Below are positions 1 to 10,849 of a DNA stretch of 64,000 bases, in pieces. The position numbers were made by a program, and so were the translations under genes. This stretch comes from Cymbidium sinense (taxonomy: Eukaryota > Streptophyta > Magnoliopsida > Asparagales > Orchidaceae). How positions within the stretch are numbered: position 1 is the first letter of the stretch; each line of letters starts with the position of its first letter. The DNA is taken from NCBI GenBank assembly GCA_021442155.1, contig JAKCPB010001401.1, positions 434,001 to 498,000 on the forward strand, read 5' to 3'. Under the pieces are notes generated by a model. That model made no database searches, had not been told where the DNA came from, and saw only the letters and a list, made by a program, of their open reading frames with translations.

Positions 1-38
1 AAGAAATGTTGAATCTTAATTTATTCTCTATTAAAAAA
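1..38 (+). pseudogene. 3' end of a GR-RBP retrocopy (copy 0), cut by window start
   Basis: The first ~35 bases match the 3'UTR end seen in the other GR-RBP copies (AAGAAATGTTGAAT, then TTCTCTATTAAAAAAA), and CCTTAAACCCTAAA follows directly. Only the UTR end and A-run are in the window. The flank to the right resembles the flank after copies A, C and F, so this is another member of the same amplified family. Confidence 0.7.
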
Positions 39-1253
39 ATAAAACCTTAAACCCTAAATTAAAACCTGAACCTTAGACTTAAACCCTAAACCTTAAACCC
101 TAAATCCTAAAACCCTAAACACTAAACCCAAAACCCAAAACCCTAAACCCTAAAACCTTAAACCCTAAACCCTAAAACCTAAACCATAAACCCTAAACCC
201 TAAACCCTAAACCCCAAACCCTAAAACCTCAACTAACCCTAAACCCTAAACCCTAAACCCTAAAAAGCTAAAAACTTAAACCTAAACTAAATAAAACCTA
301 AAATTCAAATAAATAAATAAAACCTAAAATAAAATAAAATTAAAACCAAAATGTAAACCTAAACCTAAACCTAAAAATAAAAAAACTAAACTAAAATAAA
401 ATAAATAAAAACTTAAACTAAAATAAAAAAATTGAAAACCTAAATAAAATAAAAACTAAACCTAAAATAAAAATAAAATAAACCTTAAATTAAGTATAAT
501 AAAAACCTAAACCTAAAAAATAAGATTAAAAATAAAACCTAAAAATAAAAATAATAATAATACTTAAACCCTAAACTAAAAAAAAAACCTAAACCTATAA
601 TGAATATAAAATAAACCTAAACCTAAACTAATATAAATAAAACCAAAACTTAAATCTAAAATAAACTAAACCTAAACCTAAACAATAAAAAATTAAATAA
701 GCTAAAATAAACCAAAACCTAAACTAAATAACAAAACCTAAAACAATCCTAAAATAAAACCTAAAACCTAAACCTAAAAAAAAATAAAATAAAACCTAAT
801 CCTAAACCTAAAATAAAAAAATAAAACTTAAACCTAAATATTAAATAAAAATAAAACTAAACTAAAAAGTTAACATAAACCTAAACATAAACTTAAAAAA
901 TAAACTAAAATAAATAAACCAAACTAAATAAAAATAAAAAATAAACCTAAATAAAAATAATAAATAAAATAAATTATAATAAATAAAAAATAAATTTAAA
1001 CCTAAATTTGTTTAATTTATTTTTTTAAAACCTTAAACCCTAAACCCTAAACCCTAAATCCTAAACCCTAAACCTAAATTAACCCTAAACCTAAAACCCT
1101 AAACCCTAAAAACCTTAAACCATAAACCTAAACCCTAAACCCTAAAATGTTAAACCTAAACCTTAAAACCCTAAACCCTAAAACCCTAAACCTAAAGCCT
1201 AAACCTAAACCCTAATCCCTAAACTAACCCTAAAACCCTAAACCCTAAAACCC
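39..1253 (+). repeat. Telomere-like satellite block 1
   Basis: Near-canonical CCCTAAA runs (clearest around 180-270) pass into CCTAAA/AAATAAA-rich DNA. A T-rich break motif (TTGTTTAATTTATTTTTTTA, 1,008-1,027) is followed by a second CCCTAAA-rich tract (about 1,030-1,253). No ORF. This order (canonical tract, AT-rich tract, break motif, canonical tract) recurs in the other blocks. The C-rich strand is +, as at the left end of a chromosome, but the LINE and later unique DNA make it interstitial here. Confidence 0.9.
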
Positions 1254-1368
1254 TCTCTCTCTGATCTTGGCGACTTTATGCGTTCTGAATTGGTTCTTGG
1301 GTATTTGTCGCTTCTCTTTTCTTCACTGGTGCTTCAGATTCCCGATGTGACATCCTTGGATTAGAGCA

Positions 1369-2730
1369 ATGGCGGAGGCTCTCTGTGAATCCCCTGCCGC
1401 TCGACGCACCGACTTTGCTCTCTGACTCTATAGGTTTTCTGGATTCGATTGCGCCTGTTAATGTAACTGTTGTTAAATCATTCAAAGATGCTTTATCTGG
1501 TAAGATCCCTAGCTTGAATGCTTCAATTAATCTTATTTTGACTTCTTATCATGGATTGCCGGTAGTAATGTGTTCTGATCAGGATGTTGAGAAACTTGCT
1601 AAGCCCTTCGAGTTTGCTTTGGTGGGTAAATTCTCCCTTAGATGCCCAACTCTTGATAACATTATTCTTTTCTTTCATAGTTTAAAATTAACGGGTTCTT
1701 TCTCATCGGCCGATCGATCCCCATCACATTCTTATTCAACTTTCTAATGATTTAGATTACTGTGGGTTTTCGCCACGTTCTTATTTTGTGCATAATTGTC
1801 AAATGTGAAATGGTCGCCTATTTGATGTCAAAGAAGAATCTCCCATTGTCCCTCTTTGGCTTGCTTTTCCTAACATGCTAATACATTATGTCACTCATCA
1901 AGTTTTGTTTGTCGTTGGCCTTTTGGTAGACCTCTCAAATAGATCAAGCAATGGCCAATAGATCTAGGCCATCTGTCGCTCGTATTCTCGTTGAGATAAA
2001 CATCACAAAGAAATATCCCAAAGAGGTTTGGATTGGCTCTGAAAAATTTGGATATAGTCAAAAAGTTGAATTCTAAAATTTTCCTATTTTCTGCACTCAC
2101 TGCAAGATTCATGGACACGATCACTCAGATTGCTTTGTGCTTCATCCTAATCTCGTGAAAAATTACGTAATATGACTACCATTAATGGAACTAGGAAAAC
2201 CAATACTCTAGCATACCTAAAGATACTCAAAAGAACCTCTCTACCTACACCTCCTCAGATCTATCTAGTGGAAAACAATCGACCTTGGTACTAAAACAAC
2301 CAATGAGGGGTGATGTTACCAATGGCAATTTACCTAACTTCACCCCTTGTAATAATCCGGTTTCCCATGATAGCTTTTGCTTCATTTAAATCCTACGAAA
2401 ATCTGAATGGTAGCCTCATATTGGACACCCAATTAAACAATTTGAATGGGAATCATATAATGGACCAAATCAATAATGACCCTATGGTTTCAGAACATAT
2501 TGAGAAAGATATTTGTATTACAAATCGTGCCACAACTTCCACATCTATTTCCCTTCAGAGTGATATCTAATTGATCCCAATTTTCATACTCTATCCATGG
2601 AAGAAGGTGAAATCCCTCTTCTAAATCATTGATAGATTCTTCTCTTATTCAAAACCCATAAATCAATCTCTTTCGATGGAGATAATTTGGATTCGAGAGA
2701 CCCTTTCAAATTGTTAAAACAAAAAACCCT
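1369..2730 (+). pseudogene. LINE-1 ORF1 (RNA-binding, DUF4283-like) remnant
   Basis: The likely start is the ATG at 1,369 (MAEALCESPA), after a CT-rich leader. That frame stops after ~18 codons; the homologous reading continues in another frame at 1,385-1,747 with SFKDALSGK and later ALVGKFSLRCPTLDNI, typical of the N-terminal domain of plant LINE ORF1 proteins. A CxxC...GHxxxxC zinc-knuckle-like stretch lies at about 2,092-2,135 (CTHCKIHGHDHSDC). The remainder to ~2,730 is low-complexity and interrupted. In this family ORF1 coats the element RNA and accompanies ORF2 in the ribonucleoprotein. Several frameshifts make this copy non-functional. Confidence 0.8.
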
Positions 2731-2857
2731 TCAAAGCAAAATTTTCTAATAATAACCTCTCTAGAATCACTCGCTTCTTCTTCACCCCATACAAGTAATG
2801 TGCCATCATTTCTCTCCTCTCTTTCCTTTCTTTTTTACTTTTCCCTTTGGTTGTCCC

Positions 2858-3480
2858 CTTATGATTAATTTTCTTATTTGGAATATTCGGGGTTGTGGGT
2901 CTCTTCCTGTCCGCAATCGTGTTAGGAGTCTTTGTCGTGTTCATAATATCAAGTTACTTGTTCTTATTGAACCTTTCATTAATTCTTCTAAGATTGCTTT
3001 TGTCGCTAGATCCCTTGGCTTTCATAATTTCTTCTTCAATCTTAATAATAAAATTTGGTGCTTTTGGCACAACTCCATCACCATTTCCATCATTGATAAT
3101 CTTGACCAATTGGTTAATGTCAAAATCTCCTTAGGTGACTTATCAACTTTTGGCTCTTTTATCTATGCCTCTTGTAATAGAGCTGGTAGGAACATCCTTT
3201 GGAATCACTTACACACCTTCGCTAACCTTCCTCGGTTGGTTGGAGGTGATTTCAATACTATCATAACTAGTTCAAAGAAGGGAGGATGTACTCTAACCTT
3301 CATTCCATGGAGGACTTCTCAAATATGACCCTTGATTGCAATCTGATCACCTGGGCCCACCCAACCCCCTTTCTTAATCAATGAGCATTTGAGCAAAACT
3401 TTGTCGACCATGCTCCTCTCTTGATTTTCATCAATAATCCCCAAACCTCCTTTCAGATTTCAAAACATGTGGACCCAACA
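2858..3480 (+). pseudogene. LINE-1 ORF2, AP endonuclease domain
   Basis: In the reading frame of 2,798-3,328 the domain opens with INFLIWNIRGCG (the WNxRG start typical of plant L1 ORF2) and reaches GGDFNTI near 3,241. After a frameshift near 3,320 the closing motif DHAPLLI appears near 3,407. In L1 elements this endonuclease nicks target DNA to expose the 3' OH that primes reverse transcription. The N, D and H motif positions are recognisable, but the frame is broken. The ATG at 2,798 lies upstream of homology; the natural ORF2 start is more likely near 2,861 (MINFLIWN). Confidence 0.82.
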
Positions 3481-5480
3481 TAGTGACACCAATGTCGCTA
3501 TCACTAATTGGATGGCCCCTATTTTCCTGATAATTATTAAAGGTATGACTCTTTGGCTTAAGCTCAAAAGACTTAAACAAAATCTTAATTGGTGGAACAA
3601 ACACATTTTTAAAATCTTTTACAAATCTTAAAGCTATGGAACAAGAGGTTTGTTCTCTTGAATCTGTCTCAACCGATCCTAGTAAACTTGAGGAGTTGAA
3701 AATTGCCAAGAATAACTTGCTTAATTATCAAAACATGGAAGAAACCTATTGGCCAAAAGCCACAAGCAAACATATTAAGGTGACGAAACACCGTGTACTT
3801 TCATGCCATTTGTAATAAATGGAAAGCCTTAAACTCGATTAAGAAAATTAAGAACTCTAATGGTGAATGGATAACCGATAACAATGATATTAAGGATTCT
3901 GTCATTCATCATTTCCAAACTTTATTAAATTCTAAGCCGTTGCTAGATACTTTATCAAACACCCATCTTATTCCTTCTATGATAACAGTGAGGATAATCA
4001 TTTACTCACTATGTGTCCTTCAAGAGGAGATTAGTAATACTCTTAAGAACATGAACACCGACTAGTCGCCCCGATGGCTACGACCCACTTCTTTCAAAGA
4101 CTGTTGTCCATTTATTAAAACCGATTTAGTTAATGCTGTTATTAATTTCTTTGATGGTAATCCCATTCCCAAATACTTTTTAAGCACTTCTATTGTCCTT
4201 ATTCCCAAAACTAACAACTCAATCTTGGGGCGATTTTAGACCGATTAGTCTTTGCACCTTTTTCAAAACTCATTGCTAAATTAATAAATAATAGGCTTAG
4301 CCCTTTGCTTCCTAAAATCATCTCCCTAATCAAACTGGTTTTATTAAACACAGAACAATATCGGATAATATTCTTCTCGCTCAAGAAATGGTTCATGACA
4401 TTGATATCAATTCTAGAGGAGGCAACATCTTATTCAAACTGGACTTCGCTAAAGCCTTTGATAATCTCTCCTGGGACTTTCTCTTTCAAATCCTGAATTT
4501 GTTTGGTTTTTCTGATAGTTTTATCCGGATTATAAAAAGATGTATCACGAATGTCTAGTTTTCGGTTATCATGAATGGTGAGTCCATAGGTTTCTTTCCT
4601 TCTAGCCATGGTTTGAGGCAAGGTGACCCACTATCACCTTCTCTTTATCATAGCTATTGAATACACAAGGAGCCTAAATGATCTTTTCGCTAATAAGCCT
4701 AATATGTCTTTTAAAACTCATGGAGGTTTCCCTATTTCTCATCTTAGCTTTGCTGATGATTTCATTATCTTCAGCAACGGTTTCATTCAACATGTTAAAA
4801 CCATCAAGAACCTTCTAAATGATTTTGGTAAAGTTAGTGGTCTTTTTCTTAATGAAGGAAAATGCTATTTTATTCCTTCAACTAAGATTCCTCCTAATAG
4901 ACTTAACCAAATATCCGAATTACTAATTTTAAGCAAAATCAACTCCTCTTAATTACCTTGAGCTCCACTTTTCAAAGGCCAAAAGAGATCTCACCCTTTT
5001 GATGATCTAATTCAAAAATTTCTAACAAAATTTCAATTTGGGAATTTCATTTACTCTCTTTCGATGGTAGGCTTACCTTGATCAAGAGCACTCTAAATTC
5101 CATGCCCATATACCTTCTTCAAACCATTGTGCCTACCAACTCTACCATAAATAGAATTGAGCGCCTCTTAAACAAATTCGGGAACCAATACATCCTCTAA
5201 AAGAATGCACCGGGTCATCTGGTCTAATAGTTGTGGTACTCTTGAAGAGGGAGGTCTGGGATGTAAATCCATCAAAGAAGTTATCCATGCCTTCTCCTAC
5301 AAACTTTGGTGGAACTTTAGGAGCAAAAATAGTCTTTGGGTGAATTTCATGACTTCTAAATATTGCCAGGGTAAACATCCTCTCATTTGTCCTTTTAAAT
5401 CGCATTGTGGAGAAGACTTTGTTCTCAAATGGGATGCAATCCTTAATTTTTTGGGGCATAAACTCGGCGCTTTTTTTTGG
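3480..5480 (+). pseudogene. LINE-1 ORF2, reverse transcriptase domain
   Basis: The RT homology is spread over several frames. A linker before the domain has LNWWNK (about 3,580) and QNMEETYW (about 3,730). [11 protein letters not shown] lies near 4,611-4,645 across a frameshift. The catalytic SFADDFIIF box is near 4,750-4,776, within the frame 4,623-4,952. The thumb/connection region (IPMYLLQT near 5,100, then RVIWSNSCGTLEEGGLGCKS) sits in 5,205-5,483. The FADD aspartates are preserved, but frameshifts on both sides exclude a functional polymerase. In this family RT copies the element RNA onto the nicked chromosome. Confidence 0.85.
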
Positions 5481-5822
5481 TAAGACAACCTGAGTGGTTC
5501 TGGCTCCATTGATGACTTACTCTACACTCACCTTTGCTATTAGAGTTAATTCATTCTGGCAAAACCACATGTGGAACACTAGTAAGATTACTGATTCTAT
5601 TCCTTCCACTTTCTTAAATATGATTACTAGTATTCTTATCACTCCTAACAAACATGATCAGATTATCTTTAAGTTATCTCATAATGGGGATTTCAACCTT
5701 AAAATGTGTGGATTCACACTAAAGACAATCGTGATTCTTCTATTGTGTTCTCCAAAATTTGGAATAGCAATATCCCCTCTTCTTACTCTATTCTTACTTT
5801 ATCCTAAAAAACTTTATTCCTG

Positions 5823-6263
5823 TTGACTCTTTGTTGTGGGGGTAAAGGGTTTTATTTACCCTCTAAATGTCAATGTTGTTCCCATATTGAGAATGTTAAC
5901 CATGTTTTTGTTAATGGGACTATTGCCTCTAAAATTTGGATTTGGTATGACAATCTATTCAACACTATCAATTTTAATTATTCTTTTACTTTATATCAAC
6001 TTCTTGAAGTTTACTTTGACAATGCAATTAAAGGTCATATTAAAATCATAATCGCCATTACTCTTATTTGGTTCATATGGATGGACCAAAATGAAGCTAA
6101 ACATCGTGGGATTCATATGAATCACATGAGAATTATTGCTAGAACTAAAAATAAAATTTGTGACTTGTTTAAAGCCAATTTAATCCATCACAAGCATTTT
6201 AAAGGTCAGAATCAGCTAATAAACTGGGCCTCAACCTTCCGCACTGCCTTACTATCGAAATGA
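5823..6263 (+). pseudogene. LINE-1 ORF2, zf-RVT domain
   Basis: The frame 5,823-6,263 (146 codons) begins with CCGGKGFYLPSKCQCC and continues with HIENVNHVFVNG and WIWYDNLF, which match the Cys/His pattern and the aromatic core of zf-RVT, found between RT and RNase H in plant LINEs. The frame is open through the domain but disconnected from RT upstream. Its role in the family is thought to be nucleic-acid binding. Degree of decay is similar to the rest of the element. Confidence 0.75.
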
Positions 6264-6873
6264 TAGAATAGTTTTTTGGAAAAACCTCTTGATCATATTA
6301 TTAAAATTAATACGATGGCTCTATCTCATGGGTTGTGGAGGCATTTTCGGGATTCTAAGGGTATTGTTCTATGTGCATTTGCTTATCCCCTTATTTCCAA
6401 AGATCGTTCCTTATACCGAGCTTATGGCCGTCCACAAAGCTCTAGAAATTTGTCTTCAAAATGACTAGCTCAATATTTGGATAGAGGACGCTTCTTCTAT
6501 GATTGACCTTTTGACTTCTACCAATATGAGCAACGCTTATTTATACTACCTCCTCAAGCAAACTAGGGCTCTTCTCTCTCAACTGAATTTTACCATCACT
6601 CATGTTTGGCGTGAACGTAACACTTGTGTTGATTACCTTGCAAATCTGGGTGAGAGATTAGACAGTATCATCCTCTTTAATCAATTTACATTACCCAAAT
6701 ACTTATGGTCCGTTAACTTGGACAATTTTGGGCTTCCTTACCTCGAATCTAACTCTTCTCTTCATCTCTTTTTTTTTCCTTGTGTTCTAACTCTCCTTGA
6801 TTTTCTTTTACTGGAGTTATTTCATTTTGTGCATGAAGAGGACATTTGGTTTTCTGATACTTATCATCCATGA
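6264..6873 (+). pseudogene. LINE-1 ORF2, RNase H domain
   Basis: Two frames cover an RNase H-like tail: 6,276-6,464 carries an HGLWRHFRDSKGIVLCAFA-like first strand, and 6,499-6,873 carries FTITHVWRERNTCVDYLANLG, the C-terminal His/Asp motif (HV.RE.N..ADYLA) of plant LINE RNase H. The second motif has VDYLA where ADYLA is usual. The two halves are in different frames with a stop between them. The TGA/TAG-rich sequence after 6,873 marks the end of coding homology. Confidence 0.75.
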
Positions 6874-9775
6874 TGTTGTTTTATGAACCCGACCCCATTC
6901 ATCATGCCATTTCCTGTTTCAGCAAGGTTTCTTTAGTGGGATCTTGTTGTGGTGTGCTTTCTTCCTTTCTTCCTCTGGCTATCGATGTTCTTTGCAGGCT
7001 TTCTCACAGGTTACTGTGAACCTTCTTACCTTTAATGGCTGACTTATGTTGCAATAGTTGCTCTAATGGGAGTGACTCTCGATTGCCCATTATTTCCCGG
7101 GTTGCCGCTCATTTCGGTGGTCGTGAATCATATTTACGCCTTTGTTTATATTGTAATCCCGCTTCTATGGTTACCTTCTTGGATTGGAGTGCCATTTTTG
7201 TTCATGTGGTACTATAGTCTGATGTTACCAGTTGCTGCATTAAGACTTTGGATGTTTGTGGATTTGGTTTATCCGACAATGCTTCGGCTACTCGCCTTTA
7301 ACCCGCTATAATATCCCTTTTAGTCTTAGTATTGCAGATCACTATGCCTTATCAACCTGCTCTACTTGATCATAAACTATGGTTGGTATACTCTCAATGA
7401 CGTTATTTTGGCAAGCATGTGGGGTATTTCTCCAAGGATTGTTGAATAGGGATATTGCTGCTTTATGAATGTTCCTTATGTGGTAGTTTTCCGATTTGGT
7501 TCCTCGAGGCTTTCAATCTTCTTGTCTCGGTTTTGTTTTTTTCAGCAAAGAAGCTTGGATTTTCTCAATGGATCATTATCCTGCATTTGTGATTGTGGGT
7601 AATTTTGTATTCACCGATTTTTGTTTTCTATTTTCCTTGTCCAAAGAAGATGCCAACATCCTGATTGTTGTTTGTCCTCTGTGGTCTTCTCTCCATTTGT
7701 TATGTTGTGAACATGCTTTTTTAAATATCCTTTTAAATATCCTTTTTTTGTTATGCTGGAAGGGCATCAATGGTTTATCTTATAAGCATAATGGGATTAT
7801 TGGCAATCCTATTGGTTATTATTGTCACTATCCTTGGCAGTGTTGGATTATGGTGATTAAGCACCCTGTTACTGATCTGATTTCTCTGAATGTAATTTGC
7901 TTGGGGTGGGGTGCTATTCATTATCTATCCTTCCATTTACTTATATATAATTTGGGTGGCCTCTTGGCCAGCTTGTTGGTCTTAGCTGTCTTATTTATTG
8001 GCTGTACTGGATTGTGTCTGGGGTTCTGGTTTACCTTGTTCAGCATGATGTTGCTGATTGCTTGGTGGACTTTGCTTTGAACCCCCTTTTTGGTCTTTTA
8101 GTTGCTTATCATCGGACTAATGTGATCTATCATATCTGCTATTGTTTCTTTCATTCTCTCTCTGATAAACCTGCATCTGCTCATTTATATTGGATGGGAG
8201 GCATTATGACATGATAGTTGGTTTTTGTTGTTTTGATTGTTTCATGTCCTGGAAATTTCCTGGCTTGGTTTATCTGGCCACCCTTGTTGGCTCCTTCTAT
8301 GTTGGAAGATTTCGGTCCTTCGCTCAAACATTTAATGCTCTTGATGCTCTGATGGTGATGGTTTTTGGAGATTTCTGTCTATGTTGCGGCCTTCAAGATA
8401 TTTGCTTTTATGGCCTACTATCTACTCTGATTGGGAGGTTTTATGGCCAATCTGTAGTCCTTCCCTATCTCGAATGTTGTCGTCTTCATTGTTGCTGTCT
8501 TGGCTATTTTTTGCTTTGGTTATCCATTGTCCTATCTTTTTTGCATTCTATTTTACATTGTTGCATTACTTGTTTTACTATTGGGGTGGCTTTCTGTATG
8601 CCCGTACTATTTTTACACGGCTGTTCATCTCTGAATCTGTAATTTGCATTACCATTGTTGTCTCTATTCCTATCTTCGGTTTGGTTTGTGCGGTTTTGAG
8701 TGATTCAAAGAGTGGTGTTATGGGAAGTTGTTGCCTTTTGTTGTCTTGTTCTCTCGTTATCCTGTTGATTATCGAATTTTGACCCGGTATCGCCATGGGG
8801 CTGTAGCTCTAAATGTCCTTACTTGTTGTTAGTTTTGGTTGGTTGCGCCCTTTTTTTACGTGTTGAGCTATCGCCTTCCTTTACAATTGTCTTTCTCCAA
8901 TTACTCATATGGACATAAAAGGGGTTGTTTCACTCGAAAGTTTCAATTATATATCTTATGATGGGAAGGTCCGAACTATAAGATCATTGACTTGATTAGC
9001 GGATCGCAAGTTATCTCTTCGCTATTTTTTTTTTTTTTTCTGGTGGGTTTATATTGGTTTCACTTGGATATGAGGCTCTAGCTAAGATGACTAATTCCCC
9101 TATGTTTATATACTCTCATGTCAGGATGACTATATTGCTGATATCTTTCTTGAATGAGACAACTTACCATTTAGCTCTTTGCAATTACCTCTCTATTTTA
9201 TATATGATTGTGTTTAGGATTGCAGGTAATAAAGTTCATAAGACTATCAACAACTGGGTGTTACCTCCTCACAGGTTTGTTGGCTATGATGGCTATGATG
9301 TTTTCACTCCCTTTGGTATGGTAGTAGCTCATGTGATGTAACCCTTCTAATGAAGTTTGGATGCTCAATTTTGCATCCCCAATTTGGTGTGATTGAGCTT
9401 GAGCCTTCTTTATCAACTTTCCTTATTATCTCGCTTTTATTGTTTTCATTTATCTCTCTATTTGTATTACTTTACCTTTAATCTCCTTTCTAGTGTCACT
9501 TTTCAGGTGATTCTTCCTTGTTCTCTTGTAGGTTTGCTCCATATTACCAAGCTCTCTTACAACCATCAGAGCATTGGCCTTAATCTTCCTTTCGATTATT
9601 ATGTTACCCATATTGTATCTTTTGATTGCTTTAATGTTTTCTCTTGCTTTTGGATGTACTTAGATGGGGATTTACTCCAGGATTGTAGCTCTTTGAGCGA
9701 GATTCAGAGTTTATCCTCTTTAAGGATCTTGTAACCCTTTTCAATAAAATACCCCCGTATAATGGGGTTTCCTTT
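6874..9775 (+). other. LINE-1 unusually long U/G-rich 3'UTR
   Basis: About 2.9 kb between the end of RNase H homology and the poly(A). Base use is strongly T- and G-rich, with few A-runs until the end. Open frames here (for example 7,496-8,080 and 8,190-8,642) encode only hydrophobic F/L/C/W-rich strings, as expected from T-rich DNA, and have no family signature. It is contiguous with the terminal AATAAA and A12, so I treat it as LINE 3'UTR; a nested foreign insertion is possible. Confidence 0.6.
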
Positions 9776-9787
9776 AAAAAAAAAAAA
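9743..9787 (+). terminator. LINE-1 polyadenylation signal, terminal hairpin and poly(A)
   Basis: AATAAA at 9,743-9,748 is followed by ACCCC (9,751-9,755) and GGGGT (9,764-9,768), which can pair around an 8-base loop. Then comes TTCCTTT and twelve A residues (9,776-9,787). CCCTAAACCCTAAA begins at 9,788 with no intervening base. Confidence 0.8.
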
Positions 9788-10849
9788 CCCTAAACCCTAA
9801 ACCCTAAAGCCTAAACACTAAGTCATAAACCTTAAACCCTAAAACTGAAACAGTAACCCTAAACTTTAAACCCTAAACTAACCCTAAACCCCAAGCTAAC
9901 CCCAAACCCTAAAAACCCTAAACCCTAAAGCCTAAACACTAAATCATAAACCTTAAACCCTAAAACCTAAACCATAACCCTAAACCTTAAACCTTAAAAC
10001 CCTAAACCCTAAAACCCTAAACCCTAAACAATAAATCATAAAAACTAAACCCTAAAAACCTAAAAACCTAAAAACCTATGCCTAAACTAAATAAAACCTT
10101 CAAATAAAATGAATAAATAAACCTAAACCTAAATAAAATAGAAAAATAAAATAAAATAAAATCCAAAATTAAAATCAAAACTTAAACTTTAAAATAAAAT
10201 AAAATCAAAAATAAAATTAATAAAATAAAGAAAAGAAAACCTAAACTAAACTAAAATAAAATAAACTTAAGAATAACCTTAATAAAACTAAACATAAAAT
10301 AAAATAAAATCAACCTAAAAAAATAAAATAAAACTAAATAAAAAATCTAACCCTAAAAATAAACCTAAAATTAAACCTAAATAAATAAAAAAAATAAAAC
10401 CTAAAGACCTAAAACCTAAACTTGCAATAAAAATAAAATAAATAAAATAAAATACAACTAAGCCTAAACTAAAATAAACTAAACTAAAATAAGTTAAACC
10501 TAAACTTAAAATAAACTAAAAAGTAAAACCTAAAATAAACCAAAATAAAATCGAAAACTTAAACCTAAAAATAAAATAAAACCTAAACCTAAACCTAAAA
10601 TAAAAATTAAAACCTAAACCTTAAAATTAAATAAAAATAAAATCAAACTAAAAATACACCTAAACCTAAACCTAAACCTAACAAACTAAAATAAAAAACC
10701 TAAAATAGAATAAATAAACCTAAAATAAATAAACTAAACTAAATAAAAATAAAAAAGTAAACCTAAATAAAAATAAAAAATTAAAATAAATAAAATAAAT
10801 AAAAAATTAACTAAATAAATTAAATATTAAGTAAACCTAAAAATTCACT
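9788..10849 (+). repeat. Telomere-like satellite block 2
   Basis: CCCTAAA-rich for ~280 bases, including a ~121 bp direct duplication (same word series beginning near 9,809 and 9,930), then CCTAAA/AAATAAA-rich DNA to ~10,840. No coding sequence. It ends abruptly at LINE-2, about where other units carry the GTTTACTTAATTTAAAA motif, which is missing here. Confidence 0.88.

Larger units (their letters stand above)
1254..9787 (+). mobile_element. LINE-1: near full-length plant L1-type non-LTR retrotransposon, inactivated
   Basis: About 8.5 kb. Order: pyrimidine-rich 5' leader, ORF1 with DUF4283-like region and CCHC knuckle, ORF2 with AP endonuclease, reverse transcriptase, zf-RVT and RNase H, long U/G-rich 3'UTR, AATAAA signal, small hairpin and A12. 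Both flanks are CCCTAAA tracts, so a target-site duplication cannot be told from the repeat. Frameshifts and stops break every domain, so it is not autonomous. It belongs to a different subfamily from LINE-2 and LINE-3, which resemble each other closely around 12,304-12,500 and 56,372-56,575. Confidence 0.92.

Noticed and set aside
1..1253. A true chromosome end
   Set aside because: The repeats are degenerate, contain a retrocopy tail at base 1 and pass into LINE and Gypsy DNA; nothing shows that the left edge is terminal.
7066..8782. Long hydrophobic open frames that look like multi-pass membrane proteins
   Set aside because: They overlap in different frames, consist of F/L/C/W/V from T-rich DNA, show no family motif, and lie between LINE RNase H and the LINE poly(A).
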